From contig MNCI01010074.1 in assembly GCA_015680685.1 (NCBI GenBank), positions 758,259-822,258 of the forward strand: a stretch of DNA of 64,000 nucleotides, written 5' to 3'. Below, piece after piece: positions 1 to 11,137 of the stretch. Origin of the DNA: Gnetum montanum (taxonomy: Eukaryota > Streptophyta > Gnetopsida > Gnetales > Gnetaceae). The translations under genes were made by a program, and so were the position numbers. Positions within the stretch are counted from its first letter, which is position 1. Each line of letters starts with the position of its first letter. The notes beneath the pieces were generated by a model. That model saw only the letters and a program-made list of their open reading frames with translations. It did no database searches and was not told the DNA's origin.

Positions 1-240
1 CACTTGGGGGACTCCTGCTGCGGGCACATGGAAAATATTCTATCTCTGGGGTGATCAATCTGCCAGAGCTTTGCTACTTTATGCCTATGATTTTAAATGA
101 GGGGAGTGCCGCCTCTTATTTATAGATATGGCGGCGGACTGCGATATTGCGTACGCAATATCGTAGGGAAGGATGCGATATCGTGGACGCGATATCGCAA
201 GGGATGCGATATCGTGGCCTGCGCAATTCGCATCTCATCA
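1..240 (-). repeat. Outer (U3) part of a B-family LTR, running off the left edge
   Basis: The stretch aligns with the U3 side of the element B LTRs (compare 10985-11137), including the shared block around GGGCACATGGAAAATATTC and the inverted TATA block near 113-125. It reads 5' to 3' on the minus strand, starts TGATGAGATG at 240 and is cut by the window edge. It is about 80 bases longer than the matching part of B because of extra copies of a GCGATATCG palindrome at 140-220. At 240/241 the sequence switches abruptly to the LTR of element A, so this is read as another insertion into that LTR. Its second target duplication would lie outside the window. Confidence 0.7.
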
Positions 241-493
241 ATTACAAATTGAGTTTCAACCTATTGTTAATCATAGAATAATAAAATATAAAATAATAAA
301 AATCATATACCTCACTTTGGACTAAACCATATGTGACTAAGCTACCACTAGTCCAAGTGGGAAGATAGTGAACTACAATCAAGGCATAGTGATTTAGATG
401 CCACAACTAGTCCCATCCATGGAATCCGACCTAATCATGCGTGAACGCATGTGATTTGTATTGTTGAGTGTAGGGGTACCTTGCCACTCATCA
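241..493 (+). repeat. 3' part of the 5' LTR of element A
   Basis: This part aligns closely with 12884-13135, the end of A's 3' LTR, and ends with the family terminus CCACTCATCA. A tRNA-Asp type primer site follows one base later. The missing 5' part of this LTR was displaced by the insertion ending at 240. Confidence 0.8.
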
Positions 494-494
494 T

Positions 495-512
495 TGGCAC
501 TGTTGCCAAGGA
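495..512 (+). other. Primer binding site of element A (tRNA-Asp type, decayed)
   Basis: TGGCACTGTTGCCAAGGA lies one base after the LTR end. It resembles TGGCGCCGTTGCCGGGGA, the complement of the 3' end of plant tRNA-Asp used by Tat/Athila elements. The differences are C/T or G/A transitions, as expected from decay of methylated cytosines. Confidence 0.7.
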
Positions 513-779
513 TGGTGCTAGTTATCTAGATTAGTTACATTATATACAATCGCTATAAAGGTCTTAATGATCTATCTCTTAGAAAACATTAATATTTTAA
601 GTTACACATATTATCAGACAAAACCATGTCTTGTTCACACAAGATCCATAATGCATCGTATGATGAGAACACTTGTAGGAGAAATGATAGGATATATACT
701 GAAGAAAATTGGAGTGAACAATCTCAAACAGGTATTTCCTATGCTCATTTAGCCCTTACTACACCCAAAGACTACATTT

Positions 780-1821
780 AACTAGTGTAGAAAATCCTAG
801 AGGAGATGGAGAAAGTCCTAGAACAAGGAGGGCCTCAAGGCTTATGACCTTCTCTATACTTAGAAAAGATAAATCAAGGGATCATGGGGAGAACTATAGA
901 AGCCATGGCAATTCTCCTAGTTCCTCATCTTCCTCTTCCTCTTCAATGTCTAGTTCTGATGAAGATGAATGTAGGTATAGAGATATAGCTCCACTACGGG
1001 GATAAAACAAAGATAGAAATCAAACCCAAGGGCAAAATCAAAGACATCACAATGAGCATAGACAAGATCATCACAATCAAATGAATAGAAATATAAATTT
1101 TCATCACAAGATGTTTAATGACAATGAACCCTTATTGGCCACTAAGAGCTTGATGGAGATTATGGAGGTAGTTAAGATACCTTATAAGCATCACAAGAAG
1201 AGAGTAGCGCAAAATGAATCAAGTGATCACAACAAAAGGAGAAAAAAGAACCAAGAAACAACTAGGAACACTTTTCAGCAAGAAGGGGAAACGACTATAG
1301 AAGAAGAGGCTATAGACTCAACCACTGAAAAGGATGGTGGATGTGACATTTGCCTATATGACCATCCAAAGGGCCATTGCCCAGTCTTGTTGCATCTACA
1401 AGAGTATTGGGCTAGTGCATTAAATCTAAAGTTTGTATAGAAGTACATGCCTAGGAGATTTCCTCTTTCGTGTAGTAATTTTAGATAATCCTAAAACTAA
1501 TCGTACTATCCTGGGGGGACTTATTACCAGCCTCAACACTGGCATCAACCATAGTCATGGGGGAATTCACCACCAAATCAACCATATCCTTCCTACCAAC
1601 CAAACCCACATGAATATTATGTTCAACACCATGTTTTGCCAACTAGTTCTACTTCCTCTACCTCAAATCACTACTACCACTCTTCTAAATATCATTATCC
1701 CGCAACATCTTATACAAGATCACCACCTCACACCTCTCACCCTACATCATATCCTCAATATTCTCATACTCACCTCCACCATATGTCATCTCCAACAACA
1801 CAAGAAGGTTTAGCATCATAA
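780..1821 (+). pseudogene. Decayed gag of element A, capsid domain deleted
   Basis: The region is homologous to the gag of element B. In order it holds a serine-rich stretch (about 900-960), a His/Gln/Asn-rich stretch (1020-1090), the conserved EPLLATKSLMEI segment (about 1125-1160), a zinc knuckle of form C-x2-C-x3-H-x4-C in an open frame ending at 1440, and a Pro/Tyr/Ser/His-rich tail (1500-1821) in other frames. B has about 200 residues of retrotransposon gag (capsid) domain between the EPLLAT segment and the linker before the knuckle. A passes directly from KIPYKHHKKR into linker sequence, so the capsid domain is missing. Stop codons and frameshifts break the rest. Not expected to be functional. 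Confidence 0.7.
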
Positions 1822-3880
1822 CGTCAATGAGAGAATGCCACTTGTGCTGCGAACATACATGTAAATGATAATGCTAGTAGATCTCAACCAAAGTCTTAGA
1901 AATATCCCTTGTAGAGGAAAGGTCATAAGTTGAAGCAAAACACTCATGGACCTACTACATCACCTAAACTAACACAAGGCCAATTTGATGCAACAACCTT
2001 CTTCACAAAAATGATATCTCCTAATCATACATAAAAGCCAATAACCATCACCACTCCAACACAAGACATACACGATAAACCTATCATTATGGAGAGACAG
2101 AAGAATCCATGCATCACCAATAATGATAAAGGATGCAGTTGTGGGCTGGAAGTTCAAAATATTAACACAACCCCTATATTGATCCACCATAAATATTAGT
2201 AGCAAGTATGTGAACAAAAGCTAGTCTACACAATAGCCACTAAACTAGATGATACACAATGGCTTGAAAATGAGAATATAAAACTATCGCAAAGATACAT
2301 GGAAATAACTAATTTGCTTATCAGTTCTGGAATTTTTTGATTCTTCATATGTTTTTCATTTCTTACTATTTTTCTTTTCTTTATGTTTTTCTCTTTTCTT
2401 GAGTTATTCTCTTTATGTTTTATGAATGTATTTTATGTTTTTCTTAATAAAATGCCAAGTCATGATGTAGAAGTCGATGCTATGTGTTGGGTTTTTTGTG
2501 CTATGCTATCAAGATGATTGGGTAAGAAATTGTGTAAAGTAGTGAGACCACCTCATCCATCCCTCCAGTTCTTTGAATGAAAGGGCTTTTTCATGGAAAC
2601 ACTTTGGTTCTTCTTTTATGAAACTAAAATTCATCAATGATCATTATACCTTAAAGAAAGAGGGAACGACCAAGTGGGAATGGCAAAGGGTGTGACCTTA
2701 AGGGAACTTGTTGGGTTCTCTTCTTGACTTCCTTTATGTGGTTTATGACTCCTGTTGGAATGTATCATCACTCCCCAATCGACTAATAAAAAGGAAGCTT
2801 TGTCTTTGCATAGTGTGGTTCCCATCCAAAAACAAATAAAAAACACAAATAAAAAAGAAAAAAAAGAAGAGGAAAAAGATTAAAAATAATAATAATAAAT
2901 AATGGGAATTCAAAGCACACCCCTTAGACACAATAATGAGCTACAAACACTAGTTATGGGATTGGAAAGACATGTTACCCATGTCTGAAGGCACCCCTCT
3001 AACTAAGGCCCTTCCTTTCTTCTTCTCTTTTTGGAGTGATGATTATTCTTTGAGGTGGTTGTGGACTCATGGTGGTTGGCAGGATGGAACACATCAATGT
3101 GAGGTCACTGTTCATGGTATGGACTTGGTTAGAACTTGGATGGATAAGTATGTTGATCATCTTAATCACACTTGTCACAAAACCCTATTGTGAACATGGT
3201 CATGTACCTTACATCTTGATCTTTGCAATCCCTTCTCATTCCATTATTCACCTCACTACTACATGCGATTATGAGCCTTTTGGTTTTGTGCAGTATAGTG
3301 CAACATCCTAACCATGATAGTTGTGTGTTGTTTGGAATAAAGGCATGGTCTACATTTAACTTCTTGAGTGTCCACAAACATCTATAAACATGGTTATGCA
3401 AGGGCATTATGGCAGGAGCCTACTTTGGGGAGGACCCACTTACATAACTTTTGTTGATCATGGCTTTGAACTAACCTTCACATCACTAATGGTTTCTTTG
3501 AATTTATGCATGATTTTGGGACTAATTCTCATCTGTTTCATTAATTTTTTCTACTTTTCTATTTCCATATCCATTAATATTTCTTAGCTATCTTTTGAAT
3601 TAGACCTTTGGTTTCAATTATTCAAAAACCTATGTGCTTCCAAAGTTACGCTTATTAGTCATGGAGGCTAAGGATGCTTACTTTAAAATTTTTTAAAAAT
3701 TTTCCAACATCCTATTTTTGAACATCATGGTAACTAATAGTAATTGATCAAAATAATGTGAACATCTTGATGATTTTAGTTACCTCATAGCCTTGGGTAT
3801 AGTATGTTGTAATCACCTTGTGCTTTAATGAAAACTGAGGGATTTGAAAAGGGTTAATTATTAAAGAAAATTTTCCAAAA
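1822..3880 (+). other. Inner, non-coding part of element A
   Basis: No polymerase motif, protease motif or long frame was recognised on either strand. There are AT-rich and low-complexity stretches, for example an A-rich tract at 2828-2900. It is assigned to element A by position between the gag remnant and the solo LTR. Confidence 0.5.
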
Positions 3881-4147
3881 CTAATTGATGAATCATGGTT
3901 TGCCAAGTCCCGATATCAGATCCTCGATATTGGGTATGCGATATCGTAGCCTGGATAACGATATCGAATACACGATATTGTGATTCCTGTGTAGGCCTAT
4001 GAATATAACATTTAAGCGCATAGGAAGGGGACGGTTGGTAATTCTTAGGATAGAGTCTTTTTGTCATTTTTTAGTTAGTTTTCATTCTTTCCCCAGTGCA
4101 TGCCCGCAGTGTGATGATTGTAATTGTACAAAACCTTTATTCGAGTA

Positions 4148-4909
4148 TGATGAGTGGCGAGGTACCCCTACACTCAACCATACGAATACGAGTGTAACAC
4201 GCGCAATCCAGTTGAACTCCATAGACTAAGTGCCTACACGCCTCATGGAACACTTAAGGTTAATTATTTATTGTCTTCCCAGACTTACTTGTATTTTTCA
4301 CAGTGTATGGCTAAGTAAGTCTGAGGTATGTGATTTTTATAGCTTTTCTGTATTATCTCCTATGCTAAGAGGTGAAGGGTTGAAGAGACTAATCAACTAA
4401 CTTTAACTAACTAACTAAGTCTAAATTAACCTAGTGTCAACATCTGTTCCCACTTACCATTCACACCCTGAACCAATGCAACCTTGGTTACCAAACCCTA
4501 ATCGTTGCTGGGATCACCAAGCATAACGCACATGCTCGAAGCAGTCATACTAAGGAACTTAACTAGGAGAGAAGGGTTGAGAGAGATTTAATGAACTAAG
4601 AAAGCATTTAAATGATAAATAGTAAATAACAATAACTAAAATCCTAATTAGCCTATTCCATGCACTACAAGGTTTATCCAAGAAGTTCATCTTTATTACT
4701 GTACACAAACTTGTGTTCAGGTACAATGTCTACTTGAATAAAGATTGGTTCACTCTAGAGCTCCTACTACGGGCACATGGAAAATATTCTATCTCTGGAG
4801 GGATCAAACTGCCAGAGTTTCACTACGGTCTAAGCCTAGGATGAGAAACAATGGAGAGCTACCTCTTATTTATAGATATGACGATGCACTACGATATCGT
4901 GTCCCATCA
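4148..4909 (-). repeat. 3' LTR of element B
   Basis: It starts TGATGGGAC at 4909 and ends CCACTCATCA at 4148 on the minus strand. Length is 762 bases, equal to the 5' LTR. A TATA-like TATAAATA lies at 4874-4867. Differences from the 5' LTR are mainly transitions, often at CG sites. Confidence 0.85.
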
Positions 4910-4950
4910 TACTCGCATGACTGAATGAAAATTCGTCCTCGAGTTCCTTA
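4910..4950 (-). other. Degraded polypurine tract and conserved 3' block of element B
   Basis: Immediately upstream of the 3' LTR, the minus strand reads TTTTCATTCAGTCATGCGAG and then TA. Element A has TTTTCATTCAGTGATGGGGG and then TA at the same place (12252-12273). The purine tract is therefore eroded in B but recognisable by comparison. The upstream GAACTCGAGGACGA is typical of the 3' end of the coding region in Ty3/gypsy elements. Confidence 0.6.
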
Positions 4951-6725
4951 CAAAACATTGGGAAGGTATGGGATTATTGACTCAAAATGGAACTAATGGG
5001 ATGACATGTGAACGGATCATCATTACAAGACAACAAAAATGGTGTTCATGACAACCAGATTGAACACCTTATTACATTGACATCAGGCCTTATTTGGTAG
5101 CTTGAGAAAGAGAGAGAGAAAGAAGTTTTGCTACTGCCAACGCTAAGATTGCACCTTTTGCTATCCATCCGTAAGTGCACCATCGATCTTGCTCTTTGCA
5201 TAGCTACTTTAGCATCGCTCCATTCCAAGTGTTCTCTCCAAATCTAATTCGTTGTTGCATGATTGCCATCTGCATACACAACACAGTTTTTATATTAGCA
5301 AGGGTAAATAAATCATAATGCAATTGATACCTTGCTCCGATGAAAGGTCCATTGGCTGAGTTGTGGTATGGCTGATATGGGTCTGGAGATATATTAATGG
5401 TGATTATCGAAGGTGTAGGGGTTAGGAGAAAATTGAAAAAATTGGGCCCCATACCCCTATGACTAATTGCGAACCTTCGGTAGCGATAAAATGGAGAAAG
5501 AAAAAGAACAAGAAAGATGGAGAAAAAGAGACAACTATAATGTCGATGAAATGGATGTCAAGATGGAAATGAACAAAATAAGATGCATTACAAAAATGTT
5601 AGGGAAAAGAATTTAACTGGTGCACCAAATAGGAATGTCAATGGGTCCTCCCCAAAGCAGGCTCATGCCCTTAATGCCCTGACAAGCCCACATTCAAAGA
5701 GTTCGTAGGCTCTGGGAATGTCATTTGGAACAAGAGTTAAAGTCTTAACTGCAAGAATTTACCAAAAAGAAAACAATGTGTCAACTAAAATATACACTAA
5801 TGATACAACCAGAAATGAGGTGAACAATGGAGAGAAGGGTGGAGAGAAGAGAATGGAATGGAATCCCAAGGACAAGGTGGTGTACAGCCCCTTGTGAAGC
5901 TCATGATTAATGTAACTTAGTAAATCCCATTCCAAGTCCGGCCTCAAACAAACCACATCCAATGACTTCACATCAATGCATTTGGCAAATCCATCCTCTT
6001 GAAGTGACAAGAATGCCTTCACCCAAGAGCCACCACCATTCCGATGAAATAAGGAGGAGAGAATGGGAAGTGAGAAGGGCCTTAGTTAAAGGGAACATTT
6101 TGATTTCAAGTTCCATAACTAGTGCTTGTAGCCCAAGGGATTATTTTGTCTAAGGGATGTGCCTTGAATTCTCACTTTCTCTTTTTTTTTTCTTTTTTTT
6201 TCTTTTCTTTCTCTTTTTTTTTTGGTTTATGTGTTTATGTGTGAGAACCACACCATGCAAAGACTTCTTTTTTTTATTAGCTTAGCTTCCCTATGATTGG
6301 GTAACGTTGAAACGGCAAGAAAACTCAAGAAGAAAACATCCAAGCACCCAAAAGAATGGCCAACACAAATGCATCAAGTTCCCTTGAAGTCACACCCTTT
6401 TCAATCTTTAAGTCCTTCCTTAGTTTGAGAAGTGCCCAGTGTCCAATTTGTTAATAGGTCTTATTAGAAAGAGATGGTACATTTCCAAGCCGAGAGAGAC
6501 CATAGAACTTGTGGATGGATGGATGGATGAAGTGGACTCATTGCCTACTATATCAAAAGAAACATACCTTAGTATCAACATCATCACTTAAAGGTAAAAG
6601 CCAAACATTAGGAATCAATAGGAGAACAGTTCATACCATCGTGAAGAACACTTATTGGGTGACAAACTTACAAGATGGATCACACACGCACACACATACA
6701 AAAAATGAAAAAGTATAACGATGTT
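4951..6725 (-). other. Non-coding 3' region of element B
   Basis: No polymerase or other domain was recognised. It has a long T/C-rich tract at 6178-6222 (A/G-rich in the sense of the element) and short open frames without known motifs. The distance from the gag-pro stop to the 3' LTR is about 2 kb, too short for a full pol gene. Confidence 0.5.
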
Positions 6726-6850
6726 GTAAAACAAAAATATGTAAAACAAAAATGTGTAAAACAAAAACATATAAAACAAAAATGTGTAAAACAAAAACGT
6801 GTAAAACAAAAATGTGTAAAACAAAAACGTGCAAAAAAAATATGTAAAAT
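6726..6850. repeat. 15-bp tandem array inside element B
   Basis: About eight units of GTAAAACAAAAATGT follow each other. Units ending ATGT alternate with units ending ACGT or ACAT, which gives a 30-bp higher-order period. Because the unit length is a multiple of three, all frames stay open and produce spurious repeat peptides on both strands. Confidence 0.85.
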
Positions 6851-6882
6851 AAAAAATAAAAAGAACTGAGGGCCCCAAATGA

Positions 6883-9800
6883 TTAGCATAGATGGCCATC
6901 TCCCCCATGACTAAATGGAAAGGGAGAGATCTGAAATAATGAACGCCTATTTGAATTTCTTAAAAGTGCCCAACTTCTCCCCATTGATGTTCTCAAATTA
7001 AGGGGTGGAAGTTGGCGATGCTCATACTCCAATGTATCTATGCCTTCGTTGTTGGCATGAGTTATTCCCTCAGCTCATTTCATGCATGTTGGTTTGCTCT
7101 TTCTAGTAGCTGTCAACCACGGGGTGTCCACTACTTGTGTGGTTGCTACATACAGGCACCTTTGTCTCATAGTTTCTTGGGCACACCGGTTACATGGAAG
7201 AGATGCTGAGCATTCTTTCATGTCATCACCCTCTGAGTCACTGTATGTGATGCATGGAACTTTCTTCTTCTCGATCTTTCCATAAATATTTACCTTAGAT
7301 ATCTCCAAGGAAAGATCGTAGATCCCTAGGTACGCATCTATTATACTCAGCCATGGCCTTCCCATTATAATTGTGAAGTCCCCTTCATTGTTGTTAACTT
7401 CTATCACCAGGAAATCGGATGGGTATGATCAACCACACACAGTCATAACTATGTCCTCCACCAATCCCATGGGAATGGTGATGGACTAGTCAGCCAGCTC
7501 TAGTTGGATATTACTCTTCTTAAGTTGGGGTAGGTTCCAGGCTTGATACATTTCTCATGAAATTAAGTTGACTCCGGAACCTGAGTCAAGAAGAGCCTTA
7601 TGTGGTTCGTTCCTAGCGATTTGGAGGTAGATTAAGGGACTTCTAGGGTCAAATAGTTTCCTGGGAAGGTGGCCTACCTTGATCCAGTCGATTATGATAT
7701 GTGTTAACATAACCATATGTGTTAAGCTCTGTTGTTGGACTGAAGGGAGCTCAGAAGCCTTATGTGTTGGAGGAGTGTACCTAGACTCAACTGCTTGTTG
7801 TTGTGAGAGCTTGTCTGGGCTTTTGGTTCTGAAGAAAGGTCTTCTCTTTTTACGATTGTTAGAACCAGCAGTGGGTTGAATGTTTACGGCTCTCGTAGCA
7901 TTTCGTTGTTGTGGTTGAGTGGGGAGTTCCCCTTGCATTGTTGGAGCAGGAGGTGTTATGGGGACTACCAGTGGAAGAGGTGCGGACAGATTAGGAGGAT
8001 GGTATGGGTATGGAGTGTCTTCCAGAGGAGAAGGAGTCCTTCTAAAGTACTCCTGAACTTGGTAGTGATGTTGGGGAGTTGTGTGACCCATGGAGTCACT
8101 TGGAGAAATTGGCTGCTACACGTAGTATCCATATGGGTCTGGTTGCCGGTAAGGGTATTGTTGTTTCGGCGGTGGCATCCCCCATGACTGTGGGTATTGC
8201 CACTGCTGATGTTGTCCAATGGGTTTTGGTGGAGTTCCACTTGGATAGTATGTCAACGGTTGGTGGAACTGCCTTGGGTTACCTTGGGGATAAGGTAACC
8301 TTCAGGGTGTCTGCCTTCTGGTAAGTCTCGAGTTAAGTGCATACACCCCATACTCTTGTAGATGTGAGATGATTGGACAACATCCCTTAGGATGGTCATA
8401 GTGGCAGATCTCACATCCACCGTCATTGTTTGTGTCCGAATCCACAACCTCATTGAAGATAGTTATTTTCCCCTTACCCTTGTCACATGCAGGGCCTAAA
8501 TCACTCCACTTTGTCTTATTCTTGTCACTACTTCGTTCCTCCTTAGAATCCTTTACAATTTTCAGGACAGTTTCAATTTTACTGTCTAAGGAGCTCCATA
8601 CTTCATCTACCTTAGCCGATACTTCTGTTGTTAGCTTTTGAAGCAGCAAGGTTTTTCTGTTCACCAACTCTTCAAGTGGTGACTCATCCTCTTCATCGCA
8701 AAATCTCACTCCCTTCTTTCGAAGACAGGGATCACGATTATATTCTTCTGCACTCTCTCTTTTTCGTAGCTCCCCTTCTTCTTTGGCTACTTGCTCCAAC
8801 AATCAATGAATTTCGTGGGATCTAAGTTTTGATAATCTCCCTTGGGCATAAGTCCCAAGGGTTCTCCTAGTTTCATACCTTAGCCCATCTATGATGTGGC
8901 AGAGTTGATCCCACTGTGCGTAACCATGGCCCGGGCAACGATGTAACAATACATAGTAGTGGCCCATGGCAGCATCCAAGGGTTCATGAGTACCTTGCTT
9001 CCATCCTTGGATCTGCTTACGCAAGTTAGACACTCTGGAGTATGTTTGATATTTATCGTTGAAAAGTTCTAACATCGTAATCCACCTCCTAATGGTTTTC
9101 GGTTCTAAGGACCGGTACCAACTCTTTGCTTCCTTGATGAGTGTCCTGGGAAACAACTTTAGTTTTTTCCACTTGTTCTCTATGTTTTGCAAGGCGCAGG
9201 CATCGTGGAATTCCTGTAAATGATTTTGCGGATCTACATTGTATCCCCCTTCGAATCGTGGGATGTTGTTCATATCTAAGTGCTTGATTCGGCTATCTTT
9301 TAGATGCCTTGTTGGTATTCTTACAGCCTCCGTTATATCGAGCATACTTCGGGTTGCAAGTAGGGGCTCGTCATGATCATCTCTTTCATGACGTCTATGA
9401 TGTCTATGTTGTTCCCTACTTTCCCTTCGTTCATGCCCTTGTCCTCGCTCTCGACTCTCTCATTGAGGTCTCTCATTTTGTCTACCTCTATCCTCGCCGT
9501 TATGCTCTTGATGGTTGCGCCCAGAGGTGGAAGGAGAGGGCGAAGGATGTGAAGAAGGGGAAGAAGAAGGAGAACCATCACCATGATGATGTTTCCTACC
9601 TTCTCTTTGGCTGCTACAGCCCTGATCGTGATGACGATCCAAGTGCCCGTCCTTGTCATGTGTTGTTGTTCCCTCGGTGAACAGTTGGCGTTCACAGGGA
9701 TCAAAACTAGGGTTTTGTATCGTGGATCGTAGGTTCTGATACCCCACCTCCTCACTATCATTAGGAGGGGTAACATCATTTGATAGAGAACCCATTATGA

Positions 9801-10233
9801 GTGGTTCACCATCTCCAATTTCACTTAGAATGTGCAAGACCCCTTTGCCCTTCAACAGTGTATGGTGGCTCTCCTGCCTTGAGTCCCTTAAACGTTGTGT
9901 GGCTGTGGGATGGTAATCCCTCATGTCAAAATCTACCGCAACATATTCAGCATATAATTCCATCATGCTGATTTGTGCCAAAGCACGGAGGAGCATGTTG
10001 GGGACTGCACAATCTGGAGGTAACATTATGTTACCTTGCAAGTCTCTCCAGCGCATCTGTTCATCTTGATGGAGGATAAAAGTAAAATTAGGTATATCCT
10101 CATCGGGATGAGTATATACCACCCTATATTGTTGAGGCACTGGCGGATTTAGGTTATGTGTTTTAGATTGTTGACTATTTCTTGTATTATCCCTAGGTGG
10201 TGTATTGCTCTTATGAGAAGAAGAAGAAGACAT
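6883..10233 (-). pseudogene. gag-protease polyprotein of element B, with six in-frame nonsense codons
   Basis: One frame runs from ATG at 10233 to TAA at 6885-6883 without a frameshift that I could see. The domains in order are a variable N-terminal region rich in Ser, His and Pro (10233-9350), a Tat/Athila type retrotransposon gag domain (about 9300-8830; IPRFEGG, SWYRSL and CPGHG-like segments), a charged linker, a zinc knuckle C-x2-C-x3-H-x4-C near 8410-8370, a Pro/Gln/Tyr-rich stretch, and an aspartic protease with LLDSGSGVNLIS (about 7590-7558) and IIMGRPWL (about 7370-7347). Stops interrupt at 9462, 8805, 8304, 7557 and 7077 (all TGA) and at 8118 (TAG). In the living element these were probably CGA and CAG codons. 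The reverse transcriptase expected next is absent. Confidence 0.82.
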
Positions 10234-10356
10234 GGTGTCTTATCAGTGTGCTAATTAACTGTTATAGTTTTTCTTATTTAATTAACCCTAAGGTTCATTT
10301 AAGCTCCCAACGATGTGAGTGATTTCCTATGTTCTACTTAGCACACAAACACTTAG

Positions 10357-10374
10357 TCCTCGACAACGGCGCCA
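10357..10374 (-). other. Primer binding site of element B (tRNA-Asp)
   Basis: On the minus strand TGGCGCCGTTGTCGAGGA follows the LTR end after one spacer base. It matches the complement of the plant tRNA-Asp 3' end with two mismatches. This primer choice is typical of Tat/Athila Ty3/gypsy elements. Confidence 0.82.
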
Positions 10375-10375
10375 A

Positions 10376-11137
10376 TGATGAGTGGTGAGGTACCCCTACA
10401 CTCAACCATACGAATACGAGCGTAACACGCGTGATCCGGTCGAACTTCGCAGACTAAGTGCCTACGCACCTCATTGAACACTTAAGGTTAATTATTCATT
10501 GTCTTCCCAGACTTACTTGTATTTGTCACGGTGTATGGTTAAGTAACTTTGAGGTATGTGATTTTTATAGTCTTTCTGTTTTATCTCCTATGCTGAGAGG
10601 TGAAGGGTTGAAGAGACTAATTAACTAACTTTAACTAACTAACTAAGTCAGAATTAACCTAGTGTTAACATCCATTCCTACTTACCGTTCACACCCTGAA
10701 CCAATGCAACCTTGGTTACTAAACGCTAATCGTTGCTGGGATCACCAAGCGTAACGCACGTGCTCGAAGCGTTCGTACTGAGGCACTTAACTAGGAGAGA
10801 AGGGTTGAGAGAGATTTAATGAACTAAGAAAGCACTTAAATGATAAATAGTAAATAACAATAAATAAAATCCTAATTAGCCTATTCCATGCACTGCAAGG
10901 TTTATCCAAGAAGTTCGTCTTTATTGCCGTACACAAACTTGTGTTCAGGTACAATGTCTGCTCAAATAAAGATCCGTTCACTTTGGAGCTCCTACTGCGG
11001 GCACATGGAAAATATTCTATCTCTGGAGGGATCAAACTGCCAAAGTTTCACTACGGTCTAAGCCTAGGATGAGAAACAAGGGAGAGCCACCTCTTATTTA
11101 TAGATATGACGGCGCACCGCGATATCGCGTCCCATCA
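10376..11137 (-). repeat. 5' LTR of element B
   Basis: It starts TGATGGGAC at 11137 and ends CCACTCATCA at 10376 on the minus strand. Length is 762 bases. It is followed on the minus strand by one spacer base and the primer binding site. The U3 part contains a GCGATATCGC palindrome at 11120-11129. Confidence 0.87.
11095..11102 (-). promoter_or_regulatory. Candidate TATA box in the 5' LTR of element B
   Basis: TATAAATA on the minus strand lies about 35 bases inside the LTR start and is conserved in the 3' LTR (4867-4874) and in the fragment at 1-240. A corresponding TATAAAT is at 12386-12392 in the LTR of element A. The position is plausible for an LTR promoter; no transcript evidence is available. 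Confidence 0.5.

Larger units (their letters stand above)
4148..11137 (-). mobile_element. LTR retrotransposon B, Tat/Athila-like gag-pro element without polymerase
   Basis: B is complete at both ends, with 762-base LTRs at 10376-11137 (5', minus sense) and 4148-4909 (3'). The flanks are GAGTA (4143-4147) and GAGTG (11138-11142), a target duplication with one change. A tRNA-Asp primer site follows the 5' LTR, and a degraded purine tract precedes the 3' LTR. The inner 5.47 kb carries one gag-protease reading frame (10233-6883) and then about 2 kb without recognisable genes. No reverse transcriptase, RNase H or integrase was found. This fits a non-autonomous gag-only element that would need a relative for replication. 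It sits in a solo LTR of its own family, in the opposite orientation. Confidence 0.85.

Noticed and set aside
6615-6908. Open frames with Phe/Cys/His or Lys/Gln repeats
   Set aside because: They arise from the 15-bp tandem array, whose length is a multiple of three. No start context or homolog supports a protein.
7075-8091. Endogenous pararetrovirus (Caulimoviridae), suggested by the aspartic protease motif
   Set aside because: The protease follows a Tat/Athila gag in an element with true LTRs, a tRNA-Asp primer site and target duplications; no movement or coat protein of a caulimovirus is seen.
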